Source: Pseudomonadota bacterium (GTDB lineage Bacteria; Pseudomonadota; Gammaproteobacteria; Pseudomonadales; Oleiphilaceae). Taken from it: a DNA stretch of 47,238 bases. Numbering within the stretch: position 1 is the first letter of the stretch; the number at the start of each line of letters is the position of its first letter. The notes under the pieces are model-generated. The model was given only the letters and a program-made list of their open reading frames with translations. It searched no databases and was not told where the DNA came from. The DNA lies in the NCBI GenBank assembly GCA_023430625.1, contig JAEZAA010000083.1, positions 1 through 47,238 of the forward strand. The letters run 5' to 3'. Position numbers and translations under genes: made by a program. Of the stretch, positions 1-8,176 are shown one piece after another.

Positions 1-492
1 GCGTCCTGGAATCCCAGTGCCAAAGCGAGATCCGCCGGTGCGCCCGTACGCGCAAACATTAGCAAGCTCGAGCCAGGTCAGCAGATGACGGTCGAGTGGC
101 GGGGGCAACCTGTCTGGATCATTCGCCGCACGCCCGAGATGCTCGAGCATATCAAGCAGTTGGATGGCCAGGTTCAGGATCCCCAGTCTGAAGAGCTGCA
201 ACAGCCTGACTACGCTAAAAATCCGGTGCGCGCAATTCGTCCCGAATTCCTAGTCGTGGTCGGTATCTGTACTCACTTGGGCTGCTCGCCACAATATCGT
301 CCCGATGTGGCGCCGGCTGACCTGGGTGCCAACTGGCTGGGCGGCTTCTTTTGTCCCTGTCACGGCAGTAAGTTTGATCTTGCTGGCCGAGTCTTTAAAG
401 GCGTGCCTGCTCCAACAAACCTGCGGATTCCGCCCCATAGTTATATTGATGATAACAATGTCATCATTGGTGTCGACGAGGAGGCTGCCTGA
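1..492 (+). CDS. petA: Rieske iron-sulfur subunit of the cytochrome bc1 complex (5' truncated)
   Basis: The reading frame is open from base 1, so the N-terminus (twin-arginine/anchor region) lies outside the window; 163 codons remain. Both [2Fe-2S] cluster motifs are visible: CTHLGC at bases 268-285 and CPCHGSK from base 352. Each supplies one Cys and one His ligand, and the other two cysteines form the Rieske disulfide. The protein carries electrons from ubiquinol at the Qo site to cytochrome c1 on the periplasmic face. The stop codon shares one base with the start of petB (TGATG), as expected for a petABC operon. The family assignment is certain; only the missing 5' end limits the entry. 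Confidence 0.96.
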   Translation, partial: ASWNPSAKARSAGAPVRANISKLEPGQQMTVEWRGQPVWIIRRTPEMLEHIKQLDGQVQDPQSEELQQPDYAKNPVRAIRPEFLVVVGICTHLGCSPQYRPDVAPADLGANWLGGFFCPCHGSKFDLAGRVFKGVPAPTNLRIPPHSYIDDNNVIIGVDEEAA

Positions 493-1724
493 TGAACCGG
501 ATCATTCAGTGGATCGATGAGCGCCTGCCGATCATCGATGCTTACGAAAACCATCTAAGCAAATACTACGCGCCGAAGAATTTCAACTTCTGGTATATGT
601 TCGGCTCGTTGTCTCTGGTTGTGCTGATCAACCAGATCGTGACCGGGATCTGGCTCACCATGAGCTATAACCCATCCGCCGCTGGTGCTTTCGCGTCGGT
701 CGAGTACATCATGCGTGATGTCGAGTACGGCTGGCTCTTGCGCTATCTGCATTCCACCGGCGCCTCCGCCTTCTTCGTGGTGGTGTACCTCCATATGTTC
801 CGTGGTCTGATGTACGGCTCTTATCAGAAGCCGCGGGAACTGGTGTGGATTTTTGGTATGACGATCTACCTGGTCCTGATGGCGGAAGCCTTCCTGGGAT
901 ATTTGCTGCCTTGGGGGCAGATGTCCTACTGGGGGGCGCAGGTTATCGTATCCCTGTTCGGGGCAATTCCTGTGATCGGTGAAGATCTGGCCCAGTGGAT
1001 TCGGGGTGATTACCTGATTTCAGGGATTACATTGAACCGCTTCTTCGCGCTCCACGTGATCGCGCTGCCGATCGTGCTGCTGGGTTTGGTGGTCCTTCAC
1101 ATCCTTGCGCTGCATGAAGTCGGCTCGAACAACCCTGATGGCGTCGACATCAAGAAGAATAAAGATGAGCACGGCATTCCCCGTGATGGTATTCCGTTCC
1201 ATCCGTACTACACGGTGCACGACATTGTGGCACTGGTTGTCTTCCTCTTCGTTTTCTGTGTCGTGGTGTTCTACTTCCCGGAAATGGGTGGATACTTCCT
1301 GGAGAAGCCGAATTTTGAACCGGCCAACCCGCTGAAAACACCTGAGCACATTGCGCCTGTCTGGTACTTCACGCCGTTCTACGCGATGTTGCGCGCGGTA
1401 ACGGTTCCGTTCCTTGGGCTGCCCGCCAAGTTCTGGGGGGTTGTGGTCATGGGTGCGGCCATTGCGATTCTGTTTGTTCTGCCCTGGCTGGACCGTAGTC
1501 CGGTGAAGTCCATTCGCTACAAGGGGTGGATCACCAAGTTGATGCTGGCGATTTTCGTGGTGAGCTTTGTCATCCTGGGTGTGTGCGGTGCGCTACCGGC
1601 AACCGACCAACCTTTCTGGCTGGCACCGCTGTGCACTGTCCTGTACTTTGCGTTTTTCATCTTGATGCCTTGGTATAGCAAGATCGATAAGACCAAACCA
1701 GTTCCAGAAAGGGTGACCGGCTAA
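492..1724 (+). CDS. petB: Cytochrome b subunit of the bc1 complex
   Basis: This is a 410-residue multi-helix membrane protein carrying the two b hemes and the quinol sites of the bc1 complex. Two His pairs spaced as in the family are visible: H87/H101 in the YLHSTG...YLHMF helix and H188/H203 in the ALHVI...VLHIL helix. The Qo-site tetrapeptide at residues 289-292 reads PVWY, where the textbook form is PEWY. Length matches the bacterial full-length type, with the b6 and subunit IV parts fused. It overlaps petA and petC by one base each, indicating translational coupling. Product is certain; the motif variant is discussed as a finding. Confidence 0.97.
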   Translation: MNRIIQWIDERLPIIDAYENHLSKYYAPKNFNFWYMFGSLSLVVLINQIVTGIWLTMSYNPSAAGAFASVEYIMRDVEYGWLLRYLHSTGASAFFVVVYLHMFRGLMYGSYQKPRELVWIFGMTIYLVLMAEAFLGYLLPWGQMSYWGAQVIVSLFGAIPVIGEDLAQWIRGDYLISGITLNRFFALHVIALPIVLLGLVVLHILALHEVGSNNPDGVDIKKNKDEHGIPRDGIPFHPYYTVHDIVALVVFLFVFCVVVFYFPEMGGYFLEKPNFEPANPLKTPEHIAPVWYFTPFYAMLRAVTVPFLGLPAKFWGVVVMGAAIAILFVLPWLDRSPVKSIRYKGWITKLMLAIFVVSFVILGVCGALPATDQPFWLAPLCTVLYFAFFILMPWYSKIDKTKPVPERVTG

Positions 1725-2479
1725 TGAAACAGTTTCTGATTCGTCTCGTTTTGGTGATGTTGCCGTTGTCCGCTTGGGCGGCCGGCGGGGGCGGAGTGGC
1801 GCTGGATCATATGGAGGTCGATATTCACGACCAGCCCTCCATGCAGCGTGGTTTGCAGCTCTATACAAACTACTGCATGGGATGCCACGCACTCGGTTAC
1901 TCGCGCTATGAGCGGGTTGCTGACGATCTGGGCATTCCCCATGCGCTGTATGAGGAACACCTGATCTTTTCCGATGCCAAGATCGGTGAACTGATGGTGA
2001 ACGCGATGCCGCAGACCGAAGCCAAAGTCTGGTTTGGTACGGCGCCGCCCGATCTGAGCCTGGTAGCGCGTCTGCGTGGCACCGATTGGCTGTACACCTA
2101 TCTGCGTGCGTTCTACCGTGATGACAAGCGTCCTCTCGGTGTCAACAATGCCGTGTTCCCTGATGTGGGCATGCCCCATGTCCTGGCAGAGTTGCAGGGC
2201 CTGTGTGCAGAGAAGCCGACCTTCGGAGACATGGAGATTGATCCGCTGACCGGCCAAGTGATGAAGGCTTCTGGATGCGAATCCTACGTATCCACCGGAT
2301 CCATGGAGCCGGCGGAATATGACCGCGCAATCCGCGACCTGGTTAACTTCCTGGCTTACGTGGGCGAGCCCTCCAGGCTGCAGGCGGAACGGATTGCACC
2401 CTTCGTGCTGATCTTTCTCGTGATCCTGTTCGTGTTTGCCTATCTGTTGAACCGGGAGTATTGGAAGGACGTGCACTAG
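1724..2479 (+). CDS. petC: Cytochrome c1
   Basis: The 251-residue protein starts with a cleavable signal peptide (MKQFLIRLVLVMLPLSAWAA) and carries one c-type heme site, CMGCH at residues 51-55. M150 in the NAVFPDVGMP segment is the probable sixth heme ligand. A C-terminal membrane anchor (residues about 226-243, APFVLIFLVILFVFAYLL) ends in a short positively charged tail. This is the expected architecture of bacterial cytochrome c1, which takes electrons from the Rieske protein and passes them to a soluble cytochrome c. It is the last gene of petABC and starts on the petB stop codon (TAATG). Confidence 0.97.
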   Translation: MKQFLIRLVLVMLPLSAWAAGGGGVALDHMEVDIHDQPSMQRGLQLYTNYCMGCHALGYSRYERVADDLGIPHALYEEHLIFSDAKIGELMVNAMPQTEAKVWFGTAPPDLSLVARLRGTDWLYTYLRAFYRDDKRPLGVNNAVFPDVGMPHVLAELQGLCAEKPTFGDMEIDPLTGQVMKASGCESYVSTGSMEPAEYDRAIRDLVNFLAYVGEPSRLQAERIAPFVLIFLVILFVFAYLLNREYWKDVH

Positions 2480-2489
2480 GGATCTGGTG

Positions 2490-2495
2490 TATAAT
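2490..2495 (+). promoter_or_regulatory. Possible -10 element for sspA
   Basis: A perfect TATAAT lies 10 bases after the petC stop and about 95 bases before sspA. No good -35 hexamer sits 16-18 bases upstream, so this is only a candidate. If used, the transcript would begin just before the hairpin at 2513-2546. Confidence 0.3.
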
Positions 2496-2512
2496 TCGCC
2501 GTTCTTTTTCAG

Positions 2513-2546
2513 GGCCTTCGACGGCATGATCTGTGCGGCGAAGGCC
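2513..2546 (+). terminator. Hairpin between petC and sspA, possible weak terminator
   Basis: The arms GGCCTTCG (2513-2520) and CGAAGGCC (2539-2546) are perfect inverted repeats around an 18-base loop, followed only by TTTA. The short U-run and large loop make it a weak intrinsic terminator. It could instead be a 5' leader structure of sspA. Confidence 0.35.
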
Positions 2547-2594
2547 TTTACCGTTTTGGATTAAGCGAATATTAGCCTTGAGTGAGGAAAAACT

Positions 2595-3224
2595 ATGGGC
2601 GTGGTGACTAAGCGGTCTTCCATGACTTTCTTGTCGGATGGCAAGAGTCATTACAGTCACAGGGTCCGGATTGTATTGGCGGAAAAAGGGGTTGCCGTCG
2701 ATATCATCGATATCGATCCGGATAACAAACCGGAAGAACTGGCTGATTTGAATCCTTACAACGATTTGCCGACGCTCGTGGATCGCGAGCTGGTCTTGTA
2801 CGAACCCAATGTGATGATGGAGTATCTGGACGAGCGCTTTCCGCACCCGCCGCTGCTGCCGGTGTATCCCGTTGCGCGCGCGCAGAGCCGTCTGATGATT
2901 TACCGGATCCAGAAAGACTGGTGTTCGTTGGCCGATACCATTCTGGATGGTAAGGATGCGGCCGCTGCTGAGCGCGCCCGGAAGGAGTTGCGGGAAAGCC
3001 TGGTCGCGGCAACGCCGATCTTTGCCGAGAAGCCATTCTTTCTCAATGACGAATTTACCATTGTTGACTGCTGCTTGGCGCCGCTGCTCTGGCGTTTGCC
3101 CTTGATGGGCATTGAGCTGCCGGAGAAGCAGGTAAAGCCGATCCTGAAGTACATGGACCGGATTTTCTCACGCGACTCCTTCAAGGCAAGCCTGTCGGAG
3201 CAGGAGCAGGAGATGCGTCTGTAG
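2595..3224 (+). CDS. sspA: Stringent starvation protein A
   Basis: This 209-residue protein has a glutathione-S-transferase fold (thioredoxin-like N-terminal half, helical C-terminal half) without being an active GST. It binds RNA polymerase and acts in stationary-phase and stress gene control. The start is supported by GAGGAAAA just upstream of ATG. The surface tripeptide PHP, known to matter in E. coli SspA, is present at residues 83-85 (RFPHPPLLP). It lies between the petABC operon and sspB, the same neighbourhood as in Pseudomonas. A strong intrinsic terminator follows at 3259-3285, so sspB may need its own promoter or read-through. Confidence 0.95.
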   Translation: MGVVTKRSSMTFLSDGKSHYSHRVRIVLAEKGVAVDIIDIDPDNKPEELADLNPYNDLPTLVDRELVLYEPNVMMEYLDERFPHPPLLPVYPVARAQSRLMIYRIQKDWCSLADTILDGKDAAAAERARKELRESLVAATPIFAEKPFFLNDEFTIVDCCLAPLLWRLPLMGIELPEKQVKPILKYMDRIFSRDSFKASLSEQEQEMRL

Positions 3225-3258
3225 GCACCGGTGCAAATTCGGTCAGTGCAGTCAGCGG

Positions 3259-3285
3259 AAAGGGATGTTTAGGCATCCCTTTTTT
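3259..3285 (+). terminator. Intrinsic terminator after sspA
   Basis: The stem GGGATG (3262-3267) pairs with CATCCC (3274-3279) around a 6-base loop. Flanking A and T bases extend the stem, and the right arm runs into six T (3280-3285). It is a typical rho-independent terminator placed 35 bases after the sspA stop. Confidence 0.85.
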
Positions 3286-3369
3286 GTAGGTGAACGGCTT
3301 GAGACAACCCATTGATGATGTGCTTTTGGCGCGGCGTGAACACGATTGAGCGCCCGGAGTGGAGGTACG

Positions 3370-3801
3370 ATGACACCCAGTAGACCCTATTTGCTTCGAG
3401 CTCTAAACGAATGGATTCTGGATAATCAGCTGACCCCTTACATGGTGGTGGATGCCTCGATCAGCGACGTGCAAGTACCGCGTGATTTCGTCAGCAATGG
3501 CCAGATCGTTCTCAATATCAGTCCGCGGGCGGTCAAGAGTTTGTTGATCAGCAATGAGGCGGTCGAGTTCAACGCCCGCTTCGGTGGGGTGCCCATGCAT
3601 GTCTATGTCCCGATTGTGGCGGTCATGGCGATTTATGCGAAGGAAAATGGGCAAGGCATGGTGTTTGGTGCAGATCCGGGAGCGCCAGACCCCGGACCTG
3701 GCCCAGGTCCGGGCCCGAAAGAGGTGACCGGAAAGCCTGCAAAGCCCGACGCCGGTGCACCCTCCAAGGCGCGCAAGCCGAGTCTGAAGATCGTCAAGTA
3801 A
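3370..3801 (+). CDS. sspB: ClpXP adaptor / stringent starvation protein B
   Basis: SspB tethers ssrA-tagged and other substrates to the ClpXP protease. The start at 3370 (MTPSRPYLLRALNEWI) is preferred over an in-frame ATG at 3346 because GGAGGT sits 3 bases before it and the family begins this way. The folded substrate-binding domain spans about residues 1-100. It is followed by a flexible linker rich in Pro-Gly repeats (PDPGPGPGPGP). The conserved C-terminal ClpX-docking tail ends in KPSLKIVK, like E. coli ...RPALRVVK. The protein is 143 residues, slightly shorter than E. coli SspB because of the linker. The linker is encoded by a perfect inverted repeat (3691-3713). A bidirectional terminator follows. 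Confidence 0.94.
   Translation: MTPSRPYLLRALNEWILDNQLTPYMVVDASISDVQVPRDFVSNGQIVLNISPRAVKSLLISNEAVEFNARFGGVPMHVYVPIVAVMAIYAKENGQGMVFGADPGAPDPGPGPGPGPKEVTGKPAKPDAGAPSKARKPSLKIVK
3691..3713. repeat. Perfect 11-bp inverted repeat inside sspB
   Basis: CCCGGACCTGG (3691-3701) and CCAGGTCCGGG (3703-3713) are separated by one base. The repeat encodes part of the Pro-Gly linker of SspB. It is GC-rich and would form a very stable hairpin in the mRNA or a cruciform in DNA. Confidence 0.9.
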
Positions 3802-3818
3802 GCAGTGCTTCGATGAAA

Positions 3819-3849
3819 CAAAAATGCCGCGAAAATCGCGGCATTTTTT
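3819..3849. terminator. Bidirectional intrinsic terminator between sspB and gmhA
   Basis: The perfect stem ATGCCGCGA (3824-3832) / TCGCGGCAT (3836-3844) has an AAA loop. It is flanked by an A-run on the left and a T-run on the right, so it can stop both sspB (+) and the convergent gmhA transcript (-). Confidence 0.9.
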
Positions 3850-3868
3850 ATGGGACGGAGAGCTGTAG

Positions 3869-3925
3869 CTGTCTGTACCAATCTTTCCTGTCTGTACCGA
3901 TCTTAGCTGTCTGCACCAAACAATT
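3869..3925. repeat. 19-bp tandem repeat at the 3' end of gmhA
   Basis: Three consecutive 19-base units start at 3869, 3888 and 3907, each beginning CTGTCTGYACC. The first two differ at 4 positions. The third unit is the last coding part of gmhA (minus strand); the other two lie after its stop codon or cover it. This looks like slippage duplication of the gene end. Confidence 0.85.
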
Positions 3926-4496
3926 GCCGGTCAATAAAGTCGCACAGGCAGTGAATCGTGAGCAGGTGAACTTCCTGGATTCGTGCCGTGGATTGAGCCG
4001 GAACACGGATTTCAACATCTTCAGGTTGCAGCAGTGAGGCCATGTTTCCTCCATCGCGGCCGGTCAGGGCGACCACCGCCATGCCGCGATCATGGGCCGC
4101 CTGGATGGCCTGGATCACATTGGCGGAATTGCCGCTGGTGGAGATGGCGAGAAGTACGTCGCGATCGGTGCCCAGGGCGCGGATCTGCTTCGAGAAAATC
4201 TCGTTATAGCTGTAGTCGTTGGCGATCGAGGTGACGGTAGAGCTGTCGGTGGTCAGGGCGATGGCAGGCAGGCTTGGGCGCTCGCGCTCGAAACGGTTTA
4301 GTAGCTCTGATGAAAAATGCTGGGCGTCGCCGGCGGAACCGCCGTTACCGCAGGTCAGAATCTTGCCGTCGTTGAGCAGCGCATTCACCATGACCTGGCC
4401 CGCCGCAACGATACTATGCGGTAGCACTTCGCTGGCTTTGACCTTGGTGTCGATGCTGTCGTGGAAGAGGTTTTCGATGCGTTCAATGGGGTCCAT
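3903..4496 (-). CDS. gmhA: Phosphoheptose isomerase / DiaA-like SIS-domain protein
   Basis: The 197-residue single SIS-domain protein matches the Pseudomonas GmhA type. It has CGNGGSAGDAQHF at residues 49-61 and STSGNSAN at 119-126 for sugar-phosphate binding. GmhA converts sedoheptulose 7-phosphate to D-glycero-manno-heptose 7-phosphate for the LPS inner core. The neighbourhood (lpoA-yraN-this gene) is also that of E. coli diaA, a DnaA-binding paralogue. Retention of the GGS...D..HF active-site pattern favours an isomerase, but a DiaA-like replication role cannot be excluded. It is the last gene of the minus-strand operon, 23 bases after yraN. Its end lies in a 19-bp tandem repeat. Confidence 0.88.
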   Translation of the reverse strand: MDPIERIENLFHDSIDTKVKASEVLPHSIVAAGQVMVNALLNDGKILTCGNGGSAGDAQHFSSELLNRFERERPSLPAIALTTDSSTVTSIANDYSYNEIFSKQIRALGTDRDVLLAISTSGNSANVIQAIQAAHDRGMAVVALTGRDGGNMASLLQPEDVEIRVPAQSTARIQEVHLLTIHCLCDFIDRQLFGADS

Positions 4497-4519
4497 AAAG
4501 CTACCGTATAAAGCTGTCG

Positions 4520-4915
4520 TTAAAAAGAATCGATGGCATTCTTGATCCAGTCGAACTGGATGCTGGATTGGTGCGTTGTGCTCTGTGTGCCGGTGGCGGA
4601 CAGAACGTCAAATCGGCAGGGGCGCTCGGTTTGCCTGCTGCGTTGAAGATAATACTGGGCGGCGCGGATGAGTCGTTGTTGCTTGCGCCAGGTGACGCTG
4701 GCGGCGCCGTCGCCAAATTGGCTGTGCTGGCGGAAGCGTACTTCGACAAACACCAGTGTAGATCCTTCCTGCATGATCAGGTCAATCTCGCCGAGCTTGC
4801 AGCGGAAGTTTCGTTGGACCAGGGTCAGGCCTTGTTGTTCCAGAAAGTGGAGCGCGGCTTGTTCCGCAGCGTCGCCCGCACATTGAGCGGGCGTTCGTCG
4901 CAACAGACGAATCAT
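4520..4915 (-). CDS. yraN: YraN/UPF0102 family nuclease-like protein
   Basis: This 131-residue protein belongs to UPF0102, which has a restriction-endonuclease-like fold and no firmly established role. The conserved core is visible: GDAAEQAALHFLEQQG near the start, RNFRCKLGEIDLI (putative metal-binding E and D), then FVEVRFR. These supply a PD-(D/E)XK-like set, E-x-D and E-V-(K/R). Its start overlaps the lpoA stop by 4 bases (ATGA), so it is translationally coupled to lpoA, and gmhA follows 23 bases later. The same trio occurs in enterobacteria and pseudomonads. Confidence 0.9.
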   Translation of the reverse strand: MIRLLRRTPAQCAGDAAEQAALHFLEQQGLTLVQRNFRCKLGEIDLIMQEGSTLVFVEVRFRQHSQFGDGAASVTWRKQQRLIRAAQYYLQRSRQTERPCRFDVLSATGTQSTTHQSSIQFDWIKNAIDSF

Positions 4916-6747
4916 TGCGCAGATCCGACCGGGTTGTCGAGAGCCCGTGGCCGGCCGCCTTTGAATTGCGCCCAGTCCAGCTGGCGGCGTATTTTCTGGT
5001 CGCTGCCAAGGCTCAGGTCGCCGGTCATGCCTTGCAGTGTGCTGTGCTCGAACTGGCGCATGAAATCCAGGCGCGGCGCAAGACGATAGGCATCAACGCC
5101 AAGGGCGTATAAACGATCCGGCAGTTGTGCGGGCCAGGCGTCCTGGGTTTGCTGCTTCAGCGCAAGGTCTTTGCGTAAAACCCAGGGCAGATCCAGGAAG
5201 CGGATTCCGTTCAGGTCCTGATCCCGTTCCACATTAACCTGGCCTCCGAAGATCTGGGACGTTCCATAGACCGGGATATCCCCGCCGTAGTGAAAGGCCA
5301 GAAGAGGCTTAATCTGGCGGGCAACGATTGCCGGAGTGGCGAGAAAGATGACATCGATGTCGCCTCTACGGCGCGGTTCGGATTTCACTGGCTCGCCAAT
5401 GACCTCTGCAATTTCCCGGCTCCGCTGTTCGCTTTCCCGAATGGCAAGCAGGTCTCGGATCGCGGCGGAAAAATCTTCCTCTGGATGCAGGTACAGGTTG
5501 TCCAGGACACTGCCGCCACGCAGTTGCCAGGCATTGGCAAAGGCCTGTTGGGCGCGTTGGCCGGCCGAGGACTCCGGTACGATGATTACGGCGCGCCGAT
5601 AGCCACTGCTCCAGGCGTGCTCCACTGTCTGGGCAATTTCATCTTCAATGGCGAGGCCAAATTGGTACAGTGGCTTGCCAATAGCGGTGGTGGTGTCGGT
5701 GTAGTTCAGGGCCAGCACCGGTGTAGCCAGCTGTTCCAGTTGCTCCAGTTGTGCCACCGCATTTTTGTCCAATGGGCCTACGACCAGATCGAATGGCATG
5801 CCCGACAGGGTCTGGTAGAGGTCCAGGTAACTTGGGTACCGGCTCGTATCGAAGATCTGGATCTCGACGCCTTGCTCGGTGCGGTGGGAGTCGGCGTAAT
5901 AGGCCGCGAGAAATCCATCCCGAATGGCATTGCCGGCTGCGGCAAGGGGGCCGCTCAGGGGCAGGGTGAGGGCAATCTGTTGCGGGCGTTGCTGGCGTAT
6001 TGTATTCAGCAGTTGCAGTTCTTCCGGCAGGCGGCGGGCGGCCGGATGCCCAATGTTGCTTTGCTGCCATTCCCGTAGAGTCTGCAGCTGATCGTCGAGG
6101 CTAGCAGGCTGGCGGCGCATGCGTAGCGCCAGATCAATCCAGCCTCTCAGATCAGCCTCCGGGGTTTCGCTCAATGTGACCTGAAGTTCTTGCGAGGGAA
6201 CTTGAGACAGCGTGGTCCAGATCTGCTCATGGTTGTGCCAGTAGGCGTCCCCGGTATAGAGTCCGGCCGCAAAAACCCGTTCCATGGCACTGAGCAAGGC
6301 ATCGCCCTTGGTGAGATAGGCACTGGCGCGTAGGTCGCTCAGTCGCTGCTGGGTTTCCAGGTTAGCAGTTAGAAATAGTGGCGCTTTGGCGTCCTGCAGA
6401 AAGCGTAAGGCTTGCTCTCCCTGGCCAAGGTCCAGGCTGGCCTGGGCGCCAAGCAGAATGAATTGCTCCTGTTGCGCCTGGGACAGTGCGCCACGATTGG
6501 CTTTTTGCAAGGCCAGAAGCGCATCGGCAGCCTTGTTTTGCTGCAAAAACTGATCCGCAGCGCTGACCAGCAAGGCGGAACGCTCGGGCTCTTGGGCCTG
6601 CTGTGCCTGGGCAAGCAGCGCGGTGACGGTGCGTGTCACCGGCACGGGTTCGGCGGCACTGCGGCGTTGTTCGGGGGTGGTGCCGCAGCCGGCGAGAATG
6701 ATCAGGCCAAGAAGCAGCGCTATGGGTTTCATGTAAGACATAAACAT
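4912..6747 (-). CDS. lpoA: LpoA-like lipoprotein activator of penicillin-binding protein
   Basis: This is a 611-residue outer-membrane lipoprotein with lipobox LAGC after a short hydrophobic signal (MKPIALLLGLIILAGC). The N-terminal third is helical and TPR-like (many AL/AQ repeats). The C-terminal part, from about residue 255 (QQIALTLPLSGPLAAAGNAIRDG), is a periplasmic-binding-protein fold of the LppC/LpoA family. E. coli LpoA activates PBP1A transpeptidation from the outer membrane. Starts at 6747, 6741 and 6732 are all possible; none has a strong ribosome site, and 6732 gives the most compact signal peptide. It is first in the operon with yraN and gmhA and diverges from rsmI with 86 bases between them. 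Confidence 0.9.
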   Translation of the reverse strand: MFMSYMKPIALLLGLIILAGCGTTPEQRRSAAEPVPVTRTVTALLAQAQQAQEPERSALLVSAADQFLQQNKAADALLALQKANRGALSQAQQEQFILLGAQASLDLGQGEQALRFLQDAKAPLFLTANLETQQRLSDLRASAYLTKGDALLSAMERVFAAGLYTGDAYWHNHEQIWTTLSQVPSQELQVTLSETPEADLRGWIDLALRMRRQPASLDDQLQTLREWQQSNIGHPAARRLPEELQLLNTIRQQRPQQIALTLPLSGPLAAAGNAIRDGFLAAYYADSHRTEQGVEIQIFDTSRYPSYLDLYQTLSGMPFDLVVGPLDKNAVAQLEQLEQLATPVLALNYTDTTTAIGKPLYQFGLAIEDEIAQTVEHAWSSGYRRAVIIVPESSAGQRAQQAFANAWQLRGGSVLDNLYLHPEEDFSAAIRDLLAIRESEQRSREIAEVIGEPVKSEPRRRGDIDVIFLATPAIVARQIKPLLAFHYGGDIPVYGTSQIFGGQVNVERDQDLNGIRFLDLPWVLRKDLALKQQTQDAWPAQLPDRLYALGVDAYRLAPRLDFMRQFEHSTLQGMTGDLSLGSDQKIRRQLDWAQFKGGRPRALDNPVGSAQ

Positions 6748-6833
6748 TGGCTTTGGCTTGTGCTCTGGAATGGCAGTGGCAAGAATAGGGGCCGGCCTAG
6801 TTTAACAGATAAATTAAGTGAGGACGCCGTCTC

Positions 6834-7694
6834 GTGACGAGAAAGGGAACCCTGTACGTAGTAGCCACACCCTTGGGTAATCTGGGGGACATCAGCGCGC
6901 GCGCGATCGATGTCCTGCGGCAGGTAAATGTGATTGCCGCGGAAGATACCCGCCACAGCGGTCGGCTGATGCAGCACCTCAACGTGGCGACGCCGATGCA
7001 GGCCCTGCACGAGCACAACGAGCGTGAACGCTCGAAGGCATTGGTGGAGCGTCTGGCACGCGGCGAGAACATTGCCCTGATTTCCGACGCGGGCACTCCC
7101 TTGATTTCCGATCCAGGCTTCGTGCTGGTGCGCGAAGTACGGGAGCAGGGATTTCCGATCGTCCCGGTGCCGGGCGCGTGTGCGCTGATTGCCGCGCTAT
7201 CGGCCGCCGGCTTGCCGACGGATCGGTTCTTGTTCGAGGGCTTTTTGCCGGCCAAAGCCAATGCGCGACTTGAGCGCCTCAAGCTGCTCGCCGAGGAGTC
7301 ACGTACCCAGGTGTTTTATGAGGCGCCGCACCGGGTGCTGGAAACCCTGGCGGCCATGGCAGAGGCGTTCGGTCCGGAGCGCCAGGCGGTGGTGGCGCGG
7401 GAGCTGACGAAAAACTTCGAAACGATCCACGGTGACAGTCTGGCGGGTCTTATGGCCTGGATGGAGGCGGATCCGAATCAGCAGCGTGGAGAGTTTGTCC
7501 TGCTGGTTGCAGGCGCGGTGGCACAGCCGCGCCCGGAGCAGATTACGCTCAGTGTCGATCACCTGCTGAGGGTGCTGAGCGAGGAGTTGCCGCTTAAGCA
7601 GGCTGCGGCCATGGCGGCACAGTTAACCGGGCTGAAGAAAAACGAATTGTATAAGCGCGCACTTGAACTGCGCGATGCGCCAGATACGGAGTGA
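6834..7694 (+). CDS. rsmI: 16S rRNA 2'-O-ribose C1402 methyltransferase RsmI
   Basis: RsmI methylates the ribose of C1402 in 16S rRNA, fine-tuning the decoding centre. The 286-residue sequence opens with the family signature GTLYVVATPLGNLGD. It continues with AAEDTRHSGRL and ISDAGTPLISDPGF (SAM-binding tetrapyrrole methylase fold) and VPGACALIAALSAAGLP. The start is GTG at 6834, with AGTGAGGA about 10 bases upstream. It diverges from lpoA, an arrangement also seen in E. coli and Pseudomonas. An 11-base G run and then rnpB follow. Confidence 0.95.
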   Translation: MTRKGTLYVVATPLGNLGDISARAIDVLRQVNVIAAEDTRHSGRLMQHLNVATPMQALHEHNERERSKALVERLARGENIALISDAGTPLISDPGFVLVREVREQGFPIVPVPGACALIAALSAAGLPTDRFLFEGFLPAKANARLERLKLLAEESRTQVFYEAPHRVLETLAAMAEAFGPERQAVVARELTKNFETIHGDSLAGLMAWMEADPNQQRGEFVLLVAGAVAQPRPEQITLSVDHLLRVLSEELPLKQAAAMAAQLTGLKKNELYKRALELRDAPDTE

Positions 7695-7701
7695 CGTGCA
7701 A

Positions 7702-7712
7702 GGGGGGGGGGG
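7702..7712 (+). repeat. Homopolymer run of 11 G
   Basis: Eleven consecutive G lie 8 bases after the rsmI stop and about 90 bases before the rnpB start. Runs of this length are prone to slippage. It lies outside the predicted rnpB promoter hexamers. Confidence 0.9.
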
Positions 7713-7765
7713 CGTTGCATGCGCCGGCATCCGCTTCCTGTTTGAAGGATTTATTGCCATTGAGC

Positions 7766-7794
7766 TTGAGGCGCTGGGAGGAAGGGAGTACTCT
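7766..7794 (+). promoter_or_regulatory. Sigma-70 promoter of rnpB
   Basis: A -35 TTGAGG (7766-7771) and a -10 TACTCT (7789-7794) are separated by exactly 17 bases. They place the start about 7 bases downstream at 7801, which is where the terminal P1 helix of RNase P RNA begins. The agreement of spacing and RNA end makes this a good prediction. Confidence 0.7.
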
Positions 7795-7800
7795 TGCCCG

Positions 7801-8176
<376 letters not shown>

